60,000 nucleotides of DNA from Clostridium caldaquaticum (GTDB taxonomy: Bacteria > Bacillota > Clostridia > Clostridiales > Clostridiaceae). The notes beneath the pieces were generated by a model that saw only the letters and a program-made list of their open reading frames with translations, was not told where the DNA came from and did no database searches. Within the stretch, counting starts at the first letter, position 1. Each line of letters begins with the position of its first letter. Shown piece by piece: positions 27,794 to 36,168 of this stretch. The stretch spans positions 1 to 60,000 of the forward strand of contig NZ_JAMSKT010000020.1 in assembly GCF_023806125.1 (NCBI RefSeq). The letters run 5' to 3'. Position numbers and translations under genes: made by a program.

Positions 27794-28252
27794 TTATTTA
27801 TTGCCAGATATATTATACTTCGACTTAAAAAAAAGATTCAATTTTTCAAGTGCTCCTACAAGTACATTTTCTTCAGTTTCTGTCATACCTTCAATAGTTG
27901 CCTTAACCATATCTTTATGGAATTTATCGTGTATTCTATAAGCTAATTTACCTCTTTTAGTTAACTTAATCAGCACGACTCTTCTATCTTGTTCAAGCCT
28001 TTTTCTTTCCACATAACCTTTCTTAACAAGGTTATTTATTGCAATAGTTAAAGTTCCAACAGTTATTTTTAAATCACCAGCTACCTCTGACATACTTCTG
28101 GCTTCATGCATACCTATAGCTTCAATAGTGTGTATTTCTCTAATGGATAAATCTTTAAACTCTCCTTCATTAAGCGTTTTCTGCTCAATAGTAATGATAT
28201 CATTAAATATATCTACCAAAAGCTCATTTAAAACATTTATGATTTTTCTCAT
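27794..28252 (-). CDS. fabT: MarR-family repressor of fatty acid synthesis (FabT-like)
   Basis: A 152-residue winged helix protein with LSIREIHTIEAIG, the recognition part MSEVAGDLKITVGTLTIAINNLVKKGYVERK, and the wing QDRRVVLIKLTKRG. Its place just before fabH and the two FabT-type palindromes at the operon promoter indicate the FabT role: it represses the operon when bound with acyl-ACP. The start is uncertain by one codon: ATG at 28250-28252 or the TTG just before it. The ribosome site is a G-rich run (seven G) in the 20-base gap. Confidence 0.88.
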   Translation of the reverse strand: MRKIINVLNELLVDIFNDIITIEQKTLNEGEFKDLSIREIHTIEAIGMHEARSMSEVAGDLKITVGTLTIAINNLVKKGYVERKRLEQDRRVVLIKLTKRGKLAYRIHDKFHKDMVKATIEGMTETEENVLVGALEKLNLFFKSKYNISGNK

Positions 28253-28275
28253 CAAATACTATATTACCCCCCCTT

Positions 28276-29352
28276 CTATACGAGGTATCTTTCTGCTTCA
28301 TTAACCAACTCCTGAATTAGCTCCTTTACCGTCATTATTTTGTCTACTCTGTAAGCATTGCTTCCTGAAAATATAAGTCCTTCATCTACGTTACCTCTTA
28401 CAGCTTCTATTAAAGCCTTAGAAATACAATAAGGAGTAGTAGCTGGATTACATGGTTTTAAGCAGTTGTAGCATTTTTTAACTTCTATATCTCCCTCATC
28501 CAGCCTGCTTAAAAATTTGTTATGTATTGCTCTTCCTGGTAATCCTACAGGGCTTTTAACAAATCTTATGTCTTCTTTATGTGAATTTACATAAGCCATC
28601 TTGTATTTTATATCTGCATCACATTCCTCTGTAGCGACAAATCTTGTTGCCATCTGAACTCCTGCTGCACCTGCTTTTATAAGCTTTGCTATATCTTCTC
28701 CTGTGTAAACACCTCCAGCAGCAACTACAGGAATACTTTTTTTATTTTTTTCTTCATAAGGTTTTAAAACCTCTATTACTTCTTTAACTATTTGAATTAA
28801 ATTCGGTTTCTCCTCTGATTTTAACTCTTCTTTAGAAAAACCTAAGTGCCCTCCGGCTTCTGGACCTTCTACTATAACTAAGTCAGGTATACGTGAAAAT
28901 TTATGATCCCATAATTTTGTAATTACCATAGCAGCTTTAGCCGAAGACACAATAGGAGCTATCTTAGTATTAGATCCTTTAACTAAGTTTGGAAGTTCTG
29001 TAGGAAGTCCAGCTCCTGATATAATTAAATCTATTTTTTCCTCAACTGCAACCTGAACCATTTCTTTATAATTGTTCATAGCTACCATTATATTAACAGC
29101 TATAATTCCTTTTGGACTTAGTTCTCTTGCTTTCCTAATTTCCTTTCTCATAGCTCTTATGTTAGCTTCATGGCTGTTGTTCTCAAAATCAGGTTCATTA
29201 AAACCAATTTGAGCACTGGATATAACCCCAACCCCACCTTCATTAGCTACTGCTGAGGCAAGTCCTGAAAGTGAAACTCCTACTCCCATACCGCCTTGAA
29301 TTATAGGAACTGCTGCAACTAACTCACCTATTTTTAAAGGGGGTAGTTTCAT
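28276..29352 (-). CDS. FabK-like nitronate monooxygenase family flavoprotein
   Basis: A 358-residue FMN-dependent TIM-barrel protein with VPIIQGGMGVGVSLSGLASA, VEGPEAGGHLGF, VVAAGGVYTGEDIAKLIKAGA and VQMATRFVATEEC. It is longer than FabK and has a C-terminal cysteine cluster (CYNCLKPC then PYC) seen in clostridial members. As the promoter-proximal gene of the fatty acid operon it may be a second enoyl reductase or oxidise a nitroalkane or lipid by-product; sequence cannot decide. ACAAGGAGAGG precedes the ATG. Confidence 0.85.
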   Translation of the reverse strand: MKLPPLKIGELVAAVPIIQGGMGVGVSLSGLASAVANEGGVGVISSAQIGFNEPDFENNSHEANIRAMRKEIRKARELSPKGIIAVNIMVAMNNYKEMVQVAVEEKIDLIISGAGLPTELPNLVKGSNTKIAPIVSSAKAAMVITKLWDHKFSRIPDLVIVEGPEAGGHLGFSKEELKSEEKPNLIQIVKEVIEVLKPYEEKNKKSIPVVAAGGVYTGEDIAKLIKAGAAGVQMATRFVATEECDADIKYKMAYVNSHKEDIRFVKSPVGLPGRAIHNKFLSRLDEGDIEVKKCYNCLKPCNPATTPYCISKALIEAVRGNVDEGLIFSGSNAYRVDKIMTVKELIQELVNEAERYLV

Positions 29353-29398
29353 AATATCCTCTCCTTGTTTTCAAACTTTAATATAATAACAAAAATAC

Positions 29399-29430
29399 TT
29401 TGATTATCAAAATATTTTTTGATAATCAAA
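29399..29430. promoter_or_regulatory. Double FabT-type operator
   Basis: Two 13-bp palindromes, TTTGATTATCAAA (29399-29411) and its reverse complement TTTGATAATCAAA (29418-29430), are centred 19 bp apart, nearly two helical turns. They start right at the -10 box and cover the likely transcription start of the fatty acid operon. The core matches the FabT box as known from streptococci. Confidence 0.85.
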
Positions 29431-29458
29431 GTATAAATAATTACTATATAACTGTCAA
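29430..29458 (-). promoter_or_regulatory. Main promoter of the fatty acid operon
   Basis: TTGACA (29453-29458), a 17-base spacer and TATACT (29430-29435) on the minus strand, close to sigma-A consensus. The upstream FabT palindrome shares its last base with the -10 box. Confidence 0.85.
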
Positions 29459-29505
29459 CCTATTTCCAAAAAAAAACTTTTTTAAAAAATTATGAACATA
29501 TAGTT

Positions 29506-29646
29506 TTATTTTGCTTTGCTTAAAGCATCTTCCACTGCTTTTATTATTCCTCTGCTACTGAATGTTGTACTTTGTGTTTCTGTCTGTACATTATTATATC
29601 CTGTTTCATTTGCTTCAATACCACCTGCATAATATAAAACTGTCAT
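29506..29646 (-). pseudogene. 3' remnant of an FMN-binding domain gene
   Basis: An in-frame stretch of 46 codons ends in FSSRGIIKAVEDALSKAK and a stop, which resembles the C-terminus of FMN-binding (RnfG/NqrC-type) domains, normally SGATYSS followed by an IxAVxxAL helix. Upstream, the same frame has three stops within 24 bases and no ribosome site. The Ser-Gly-Ala-Thr motif is altered to QSTTFSS. It therefore looks like a truncated relic. Such genes often sit with DUF4353-type proteins, as here. The family call rests on the tail alone. Confidence 0.4.
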
Positions 29647-29710
29647 AATTCTGTTTTATTATTGCTAAGTATATCTGCTTAATTGATGAAAATATGTTTA
29701 TATATATTGC

Positions 29711-29732
29711 AAAGCTTAATTAAACCTTAAAT
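29711..29732 (-). promoter_or_regulatory. Tandem 11-bp repeats, possible response regulator site (remnant gene)
   Basis: AAAGCTTAATT and AAACCTTAAAT (plus strand) abut with a period of 11 and agree at 9 of 11 bases. The second is identical to a repeat upstream of the lipoprotein gene at 31874. It lies about 65 bases before the FMN-binding remnant, just past the lipoprotein terminator. Confidence 0.5.
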
Positions 29733-29742
29733 AAAATAAGAA

Positions 29743-29786
29743 TTTATAAAATGCCTGCTTAATTATGTAAACAGGCATTTTATAAA
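29743..29786 (-). terminator. Terminator of the DUF4353-type lipoprotein gene
   Basis: TTTATAAAATGCCTG (29743-29757) and CAGGCATTTTATAAA (29772-29786) form a perfect 15-bp stem four bases past the stop codon. On the minus strand TTCTTATTTTA follows. Confidence 0.88.
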
Positions 29787-29790
29787 TTTA

Positions 29791-31782
29791 TTATTGATTT
29801 GGCTGCATAGGAGGCATTTGATCTTGTGTTCTTCCAGGACGATTTCCCTTCATTCCTCCCTGATCTCCATGGCCGCCTTGCATAGAGCTTCTAGCTGTTG
29901 TTACTCCGGACTCATTTAACCACGTTACAGAACTTGATATTTTAAAATCTACTACCTTTGTACCATTTGCATATTTTCCATCTGTAAACAAACCATCTGT
30001 TTCTTTTCCTGTTGAACTTCCTCCTGAATAAAGGGTATAATTTCCGTCTTTCTTAAGTTCAGGTGAACTTATAACTACTGTCTGATAATTCTTTGCAGGG
30101 GCAAAAGTTACAATTGATTTTCCACTGCTGTCTTGTAAATTTACAATAGTGCCTGCTGACTGTGTCTCTGGATATGTCATTATAATTGAATACTGCTTCG
30201 AACTTTCTGAAGGCGCCTGAGCCATACCAGCGCTTCCTGCAGCTATTAAAAAGCCTCCTGTCATTTCAAAAGTTCCATTGTAATCTAAAGCACCATTTCC
30301 ATTCCCAGTTGGCCCATTTACAAGTACTGTACCATTAGTCATATAAATTGAACCATTAGAATCTAATCCATCACCTGCTGCATTAACTACTACATAACCA
30401 CCATTTATATTAAGCTTATTATTTCCTGTATCAGCAAAATCATTTTGTCCAGGTCGCCCATTAATTGAAGAACCATCAGCCCCTCCGCCTGCGTTAACAC
30501 CATCGTCATTTGATGTAATGTATATTTCACCGTCATTAACTGTTATTACTGCACTTTCTATGCCTTCATAACTTTTTGTAATATTAACTTTACCTCCCTT
30601 TATTGTTAAAGCTGCATCAGCATGTATTCCATCATCTCCGGATGTAACTGTTAAATCACCGCCTTCTATAACCGCATTATTATTACTGTGTATAGAATCA
30701 TCAGCAGAATCTATAATAAATGTACCTTTTGCTATTCCTATATCACTACTGGCTTTTATTGCTTTTTTACTTTCATTTTCTGTCTGAGAAGTGTTTGTTT
30801 CGGAATTGCTCTTATTCTTGTCTCCCATAGGTCCAAACATATCTTCTTCAGCTTTCTTTAAACCATTTACACTTCCACCGCCAGTAGTAATGTTAAATGT
30901 ACCATCAGCAATAAGTACCGCTGTTTCTGCATATATTCCATCTTTTTCAGATTTTAAATTAAAGTTTCCATTTTCAATGACTACAATTCCTTTAGTGCTG
31001 TCTTTATCATTAGAAGATTTTACTGCATCCCCTAAAGCTTTAACAGTTATTGAACCATTTTTAACTGCCACTATATCACGACCAACTAAACCATCATCAG
31101 CAGAATTAATTTGAACGTTTCCTCCTAGTATTTTTAAATCATCTTTACTTGTAATTCCGTCTTTATAATTTGCATTTACCGTTAATTTGCCATCACCATT
31201 TATAACTAAATTATCTTTGCTGAATATAGCTGCACTTGGTTCATCAGAAGAAGCATCCTCTAGAGTATACTTTGTCCCATCTGTTATTATATTTTCTGTA
31301 CCTTCTTCAAGAGAAATAATTGTCTTACCAGCATTTTTTATATAAATAGGTGCATTATCAGAGCTTTTTATTTCTACTCCATTTAAAACAAGTTTAACTG
31401 TTCCTTTATTTTGAACATCAACAATAATTTGTCCATTATCTATCTTACCACTGATTACATAAGTACCTGCAGAAGTTACTGTAACCTTACCGTCCTTTAC
31501 TTGTGCACCAGAGCCTTTTAAACTAGCAGTCGTTCCGCTTAATTCGATATAATTTGGATTTTCACTTTTCCAATCAGTATAAGAATCTTCATTATCGTAA
31601 GTAACCAATCCGCTTATAACACTTTGAACTGTTTTATCTCCAATTATACTTTCTTTAATCTGTGTAGATGAAGTTTTAGTTTCAATTGTGCTGTTTGTTT
31701 CAGTTTTAGTACCACAACCATATAAGAATGTAGTACATACAAGTACTATTGCTAATTTAGAATATATAGATTTTCTATTCAT
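29791..31782 (-). CDS. Lipoprotein with carbohydrate-binding-like (DUF4353) repeats
   Basis: A 663-residue exported protein. The signal peptide ends in the lipobox LYGC, so Cys23 would be lipidated and the protein anchored outside the membrane. From about 75 to 545 it is a series of short beta-strand repeats (VINGDGKLTVNA, IKGGKVNITKSYEGIES, INGGYVVVNAAGDGLDSNG) with many DG and DD turns, as in right-handed beta-helix DUF4353 proteins. The tail is rich in Gly, Met, Pro and Gln. It is monocistronic. Ligand and role are unknown; tandem 11-bp repeats upstream suggest two-component control. Confidence 0.82.
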   Translation of the reverse strand: MNRKSIYSKLAIVLVCTTFLYGCGTKTETNSTIETKTSSTQIKESIIGDKTVQSVISGLVTYDNEDSYTDWKSENPNYIELSGTTASLKGSGAQVKDGKVTVTSAGTYVISGKIDNGQIIVDVQNKGTVKLVLNGVEIKSSDNAPIYIKNAGKTIISLEEGTENIITDGTKYTLEDASSDEPSAAIFSKDNLVINGDGKLTVNANYKDGITSKDDLKILGGNVQINSADDGLVGRDIVAVKNGSITVKALGDAVKSSNDKDSTKGIVVIENGNFNLKSEKDGIYAETAVLIADGTFNITTGGGSVNGLKKAEEDMFGPMGDKNKSNSETNTSQTENESKKAIKASSDIGIAKGTFIIDSADDSIHSNNNAVIEGGDLTVTSGDDGIHADAALTIKGGKVNITKSYEGIESAVITVNDGEIYITSNDDGVNAGGGADGSSINGRPGQNDFADTGNNKLNINGGYVVVNAAGDGLDSNGSIYMTNGTVLVNGPTGNGNGALDYNGTFEMTGGFLIAAGSAGMAQAPSESSKQYSIIMTYPETQSAGTIVNLQDSSGKSIVTFAPAKNYQTVVISSPELKKDGNYTLYSGGSSTGKETDGLFTDGKYANGTKVVDFKISSSVTWLNESGVTTARSSMQGGHGDQGGMKGNRPGRTQDQMPPMQPNQ

Positions 31783-31862
31783 ATAATAAAACCCCTTCTT
31801 TATTATTACATTTATATTTATAAGTATTTTGAACCTGTTTACATGTATTAATTGTAAATACT

Positions 31863-31884
31863 AAACCTTAAACAAACCTTAAAT
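31863..31884 (-). promoter_or_regulatory. Tandem 11-bp repeats, possible response regulator site (lipoprotein gene)
   Basis: AAACCTTAAAC and AAACCTTAAAT (plus strand; TTTAAGGTTT on the coding strand) abut exactly with a period of 11, the spacing used by OmpR/PhoB-class response regulators. They end about 80 bases before the lipoprotein ATG. No two-component genes are in the window. Confidence 0.6.
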
Positions 31885-31946
31885 ATTATAAAAAATAAAT
31901 TTATTTTAAACCCATCATAAAAACAGACTTATTAAAACAAATTTTA

Positions 31947-31980
31947 AAGACAGCTATTAAATAATTTTAATAGCTGTCTT
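31947..31980 (-). terminator. Terminator of the ABC/MarR operon
   Basis: AAGACAGCTATTA (31947-31959) and TAATAGCTGTCTT (31968-31980) form a 13-bp stem that includes the last codons and stop of the MarR gene. The minus strand continues TTAAAATTTG. Confidence 0.8.
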
Positions 31981-32491
31981 CATGACAATGCCATCCATAA
32001 TGCTCGTGATGATTATGGTGATGCATTTTTTCTTTATAACATTTTATTGTATCATCATCTGTTATATTAAAATTTGCATTAATTTTATTAACTAACTCAA
32101 GCATTTTCTCAGCTTCCTCTTTTGTTAAACAACTAAAAAAAGATGTTGATAATTTATCATTAGCCTGAATAAATCCATTAACAGCAGCTTTACCTTCATC
32201 AGTAAGATAAACATGTATTGCTCTTTTATCTTTTTCATTCTGTTTTCGTATAATTAAAGAGTTTTTCTCCAGATTAACAAGCATTTCTGTAATAGAAGAT
32301 GGCCTCATATCCATTATCTCTGCAAGATCTCTTTGTATTACTCCATCATTTTGTGAAATTACAAACAGTAAATGCATCTGTCCCCTGTGAATTCCTTCTC
32401 TTGGCGGCAATATACGATGTCTATGCCTGTGCATCTGCCTGTTTAATCGTTGTAAAGCATTATATAAATTATTATAAATAGAATCTTGCAT
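31967..32491 (-). CDS. MarR-family regulator with histidine-rich tail
   Basis: A 174-residue winged helix regulator: IQRDLAEIMDMRPSSITEMLVNLEKNSLIIRK is the DNA-reading part and KDKRAIHVYLTDEG the wing. The last 20 residues are very rich in His (eight His, one Cys), and an HRHRH run lies near residue 22; both could bind a metal. It is third in an operon with two ABC exporter halves, and a palindrome at the operon promoter is a likely binding site. Control of the exporter by a drug or metal is inferred. Confidence 0.88.
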   Translation of the reverse strand: MQDSIYNNLYNALQRLNRQMHRHRHRILPPREGIHRGQMHLLFVISQNDGVIQRDLAEIMDMRPSSITEMLVNLEKNSLIIRKQNEKDKRAIHVYLTDEGKAAVNGFIQANDKLSTSFFSCLTKEEAEKMLELVNKINANFNITDDDTIKCYKEKMHHHNHHEHYGWHCHEDSY

Positions 32492-32514
32492 AAAAATCCT
32501 CCTTAATTTTATCT

Positions 32515-34341
32515 CTAAATTTCAATCCCTTTAAATTGACTGTTATAAAGCTTAGAATAAAAACTTTCTCTTTTCATAAGCTCATCATGAGTTCCAGTTT
32601 CAACAATTTCACCATCTTTAACAATTAATATTTTATCAGCACTTCTTATAGTACTCAGTCTATGTGCTATGACAAAGCAGGTTTTTCCTTTCATTAAATT
32701 CAGCATAGCCTTTTGTATATCTATCTCTGTCCTAGTATCTATAGAGGATGTTGCTTCATCAAGAATAAGTATTGATGATTGTGATAATATAGCTCTTGCT
32801 ATTGCCAGAAGCTGTCTTTGTCCATGAGACAAGTTACTTCCGTTATCAGATAAAACCGTATCATATCCTTCTGGTAATTGTCTTATAAATCTATGTGCAT
32901 TTGCAAGTACTGCAGCTTGTTCTACTTCTTCATCGGTAGCTGTTAATCTTCCATATCTTATATTTTCACGAATACTTTCTGAAAAAAGATAAGTATCCTG
33001 CAAAACCATAGATATAGATTTTCTTAAATTATTTCGTTTAATATGATTGATATTTACGCCATCAATAAGTATTTCTCCACTATCTATATCATAAAACCTG
33101 GTTAATAAATTTATTATAGTGGTTTTCCCAGAACCAGTAGGCCCAACTATAGCAATTACTTGCCCTTTCTCTGCAGTTAAACTTATGTTTTTTAATATTT
33201 TCTTTCCTTCTTTATAAGAAAAGTCAACTTTATTTAATACAATTTTACCCTGTAAATCTGTAACTTCTTTAGCATGTGAAATATCACTTTCTTTAGGCTC
33301 ATCCATAATTTCAAATACTCTCTCAGCACCTGCCAAAGCTGAAAGAATTGTATTAAACACATTAAGAATCTCGTTTACAGGACGTGTAAAATTTCTCATA
33401 TAAAGTATAAAAGAAAGCAGTATACCTACAGTAATTCCTTTATTTGAAAGTATAAAATACGCTCCGCTGACAGCCACTATTAAATATGTGAGATTATTAA
33501 TAAAATTATTAACAGGACCTAAAACACCTGAAAATCCCTGTGCAAAAATTGCACTTTTAGTAAGCTTTTTATTTATATTTTCAAATTCTTTTTTTACATT
33601 ATCTTGACGATTAAATAACATTATAACTTTTTGTCCTGAAATTTTCTCTTCAATAAATCCATTCAGCTCTCCTAATTCTTTTTGCTGTTTAATAAAAAAA
33701 GGTTGCGTTTTTTTCACTAAAAATCTTGTAATTAAAAACATTAAAGGAACTGTTGTAAGACCTATAACTGTCAGCAAAGGACTTAAAATAATCATAGCAA
33801 TAAGCATTCCTAATATATTAACAATACCAGAAAAAAACTGTGTTATACTCTGAGATAAAGTATTATTTATATTATCAACATCATTTGTTAATCTGCTCAT
33901 TAAGTCTCCGCTTGAATGAGTATCAAAAAATTTTAACGGGAGATTCTGAATACTTCTATACAAATCTATTCTTATATTAGAAGAGGTTTCATTACCAATG
34001 CTTATCATTATTTTGTTTTGAATATATGTTGAAAAAGCACATACTATATAAATTACAATAAGTACTGCACATATATTAAATAATCCATTAATATCTCCTG
34101 TTTTAATAAAATTATCTACTGTATAACCATTTAATCTTGTTCCTGCTATATTACTAACAGTCGTAAGAAGATTTAGCGAAAAAGTAATTACTAATAAATT
34201 TTTTCTTTTTCCTAAATATTTTAATAATCTTTTCATTGTGCTTTTAGGATTTTTAAGTTTTTCAGATTTTTTACCTACACCTCTCATATGATGTCCAAAT
34301 CCACTAGGTCTAATTTCGGGCATAACTTTATCATCAGCCAT
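32515..34341 (-). CDS. ABC exporter half, catalytically complete subunit
   Basis: A 608-residue fusion of a six-helix membrane domain (about 45-330) and an ATPase domain. Walker A is GPTGSGKTT, the signature is LSHGQRQ (second position Ser, third His rather than Gly), Walker B is ILILDEATSSID with the catalytic Glu, and the switch His is in IAHRLS. Paired with the overlapping 576-residue half it forms a heterodimeric multidrug-type exporter. It begins inside the last codons of that gene (8-base overlap), so translation is coupled. Confidence 0.92.
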   Translation of the reverse strand: MADDKVMPEIRPSGFGHHMRGVGKKSEKLKNPKSTMKRLLKYLGKRKNLLVITFSLNLLTTVSNIAGTRLNGYTVDNFIKTGDINGLFNICAVLIVIYIVCAFSTYIQNKIMISIGNETSSNIRIDLYRSIQNLPLKFFDTHSSGDLMSRLTNDVDNINNTLSQSITQFFSGIVNILGMLIAMIILSPLLTVIGLTTVPLMFLITRFLVKKTQPFFIKQQKELGELNGFIEEKISGQKVIMLFNRQDNVKKEFENINKKLTKSAIFAQGFSGVLGPVNNFINNLTYLIVAVSGAYFILSNKGITVGILLSFILYMRNFTRPVNEILNVFNTILSALAGAERVFEIMDEPKESDISHAKEVTDLQGKIVLNKVDFSYKEGKKILKNISLTAEKGQVIAIVGPTGSGKTTIINLLTRFYDIDSGEILIDGVNINHIKRNNLRKSISMVLQDTYLFSESIRENIRYGRLTATDEEVEQAAVLANAHRFIRQLPEGYDTVLSDNGSNLSHGQRQLLAIARAILSQSSILILDEATSSIDTRTEIDIQKAMLNLMKGKTCFVIAHRLSTIRSADKILIVKDGEIVETGTHDELMKRESFYSKLYNSQFKGIEI

Positions 34342-36064
34342 TGACAGCTGCCTCCTCTCCTAATTGTGCCGCTGCAATACTTTTATATATTTCACAATTA
34401 TTCAATAAATCTTTATGTGTGCCCACATGGCATATTCTGCCTTTATCCATCACAATAATTTTATCTGCATTCATAACTGCTGAAATTCTTTGAGCTATTA
34501 TAATTACTGTGCTTTGTACCATTCTTTTGTTTATAGAATTTTGTACTTTAGCCTCTGTTGCCATATCAAGAGCACTTGTTGAATCATCCAATATTAATAT
34601 TCTAGGATTTCTTATTAAAGTTCTAGCAATATTAATTCTTTGCTTCTGACCTCCGGATAAATTTTTTCCTCTTTGTTCTACAATACTTTTATAACCATTT
34701 TCCTTTTCCATTATAAATTCATATGCCTGTGCATCAATACTTACAGCTTCCATAGTTTGAAAATCAGCATGCTCATTTCCAAACATTATATTCTCCTCTA
34801 TAGTTCCTGAAAATAAAATGCTATCCTGCAATACAACCCCTATATTTTCTCTAAGCTGTTTTAAACTTATATTCTTAACATCAATTCCTCCTATTAAAAC
34901 CTGTCCTTCAGTTACATCATAAAGTCTTGGTATTAGACTTACTAATGAACTTTTCCCTGAACCTGTAGTTCCTATTATACCTACATTTTCACCTTGATTT
35001 ATTTTAACAGATATGTCCGTTAATACATTATCGCTGTGAGCATTATACTTAAAAGAAACATTTTTAAATTCTATATCAAATGAATTAACTTCCTTGGAAT
35101 CTTCCAAATTTTGAATACTTGGTACACAATCTAATATCTCATTTATTCTATTAGCTGAAGCCTTTGCACGAGTAAAATTTAATACAATCATTACAAAAAG
35201 TATAAGGGAATGCATAATCTGCAGTAAATAATTAATAAAAGCCATAATTTTTCCTATTTGAAGTGTACCATTGTTAACCATATTTCCCCCAAACCATAAT
35301 ACAGCTATAACACTGATATTCATTATAAGTGTCACTATTGGCCATAATATCATATTCATATTTTGTGCCTGTATGCTGCTATTAGTTAAATCATAATTTA
35401 CACCATCAAATTTTTCTCTTTGCTTATCCTCAAGTGTAAATACCTTTATAACTCTTATTCCCAGTATGCTTTCTCTCATCACTGTATTCACTGCATCTAT
35501 TTTTTCCTGCAAAGCTGAAAAAAGAGGAAAAGATTTTTTAAGTACAATAATTACGGCAATTAAAACCATTGGTACAGCTGCTAAAAATATTATAGATAAA
35601 TTCTTACTTAAAGAAGCTGCCATTACTATTCCCCCTAAGCATAAAAACGGTGCTCTAATTGCTCCTCTAAGTGCCATTATTATCATATTCTGAACCTGAG
35701 TTACATCATTTGTAAGTCTTGTAATAATAGAAGATGTTTTAAATTTATCAATATCTGCAAAAGACAAAGTCTGTATCTTATCAAAAAGTGTCTGCCTCAA
35801 TTTTTCTCCCATATTCATAGAAGCAGCAGAAGAAAAAACTGCACAACCAGCTCCACCAATAAATCCGAAAAGTGCTGCTGAAATCATTTTTATTCCAGTA
35901 AAAAAAATAAATGAAATATCTCTTTTTGCAACACCTATGTCAATAATATCTGATAAAAGTTTTGGCTGCATTAAATCCATAGTTACTTCTATCAGCATCA
36001 TAAAAGGAGATATTAATGCAAATATTACAGCAGGTCCTTTCATATATTTAAAAAGCTTAAACAT
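34334..36064 (-). CDS. ABC exporter half, degenerate ATP-site subunit
   Basis: A 576-residue ABC exporter half with six membrane helices and an ATPase domain. Walker A is GTTGSGKSS and the signature LSGGQKQ is canonical, but Walker B ends ILILDDSTSALD (Asp in place of the catalytic Glu) and the switch region is IAQRIS (Gln in place of His). This is the known pattern of the degenerate half of heterodimeric exporters such as BmrC/TM287. It is the first gene of the operon, behind a strong promoter and a palindrome. Confidence 0.92.
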   Translation of the reverse strand: MFKLFKYMKGPAVIFALISPFMMLIEVTMDLMQPKLLSDIIDIGVAKRDISFIFFTGIKMISAALFGFIGGAGCAVFSSAASMNMGEKLRQTLFDKIQTLSFADIDKFKTSSIITRLTNDVTQVQNMIIMALRGAIRAPFLCLGGIVMAASLSKNLSIIFLAAVPMVLIAVIIVLKKSFPLFSALQEKIDAVNTVMRESILGIRVIKVFTLEDKQREKFDGVNYDLTNSSIQAQNMNMILWPIVTLIMNISVIAVLWFGGNMVNNGTLQIGKIMAFINYLLQIMHSLILFVMIVLNFTRAKASANRINEILDCVPSIQNLEDSKEVNSFDIEFKNVSFKYNAHSDNVLTDISVKINQGENVGIIGTTGSGKSSLVSLIPRLYDVTEGQVLIGGIDVKNISLKQLRENIGVVLQDSILFSGTIEENIMFGNEHADFQTMEAVSIDAQAYEFIMEKENGYKSIVEQRGKNLSGGQKQRINIARTLIRNPRILILDDSTSALDMATEAKVQNSINKRMVQSTVIIIAQRISAVMNADKIIVMDKGRICHVGTHKDLLNNCEIYKSIAAAQLGEEAAVNG

Positions 36065-36098
36065 ACCTGTACTCCTTTCCTTAAAATTACAAATAATT

Positions 36099-36112
36099 AT
36101 TAGGTTCCTAAT
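36099..36112. promoter_or_regulatory. Palindromic operator of the ABC/MarR operon
   Basis: ATTAGG, TT, CCTAAT: a perfect 6-bp inverted repeat placed 7 bases past the -10 box, covering the likely transcription start. The operon encodes a MarR regulator, so self-repression is the simplest reading. Confidence 0.65.
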
Positions 36113-36119
36113 TAATTTC

Positions 36120-36148
36120 AGTATAAGGTTTTATTTTCCAGTTGTCAA
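36120..36148 (-). promoter_or_regulatory. Sigma-A type promoter of the ABC/MarR operon
   Basis: TTGACA (36143-36148), a 17-base spacer and TATACT (36120-36125) on the minus strand, followed by the palindrome at 36099-36112. Confidence 0.82.
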
Positions 36149-36168
36149 TAATATTATTTATATTCAGT

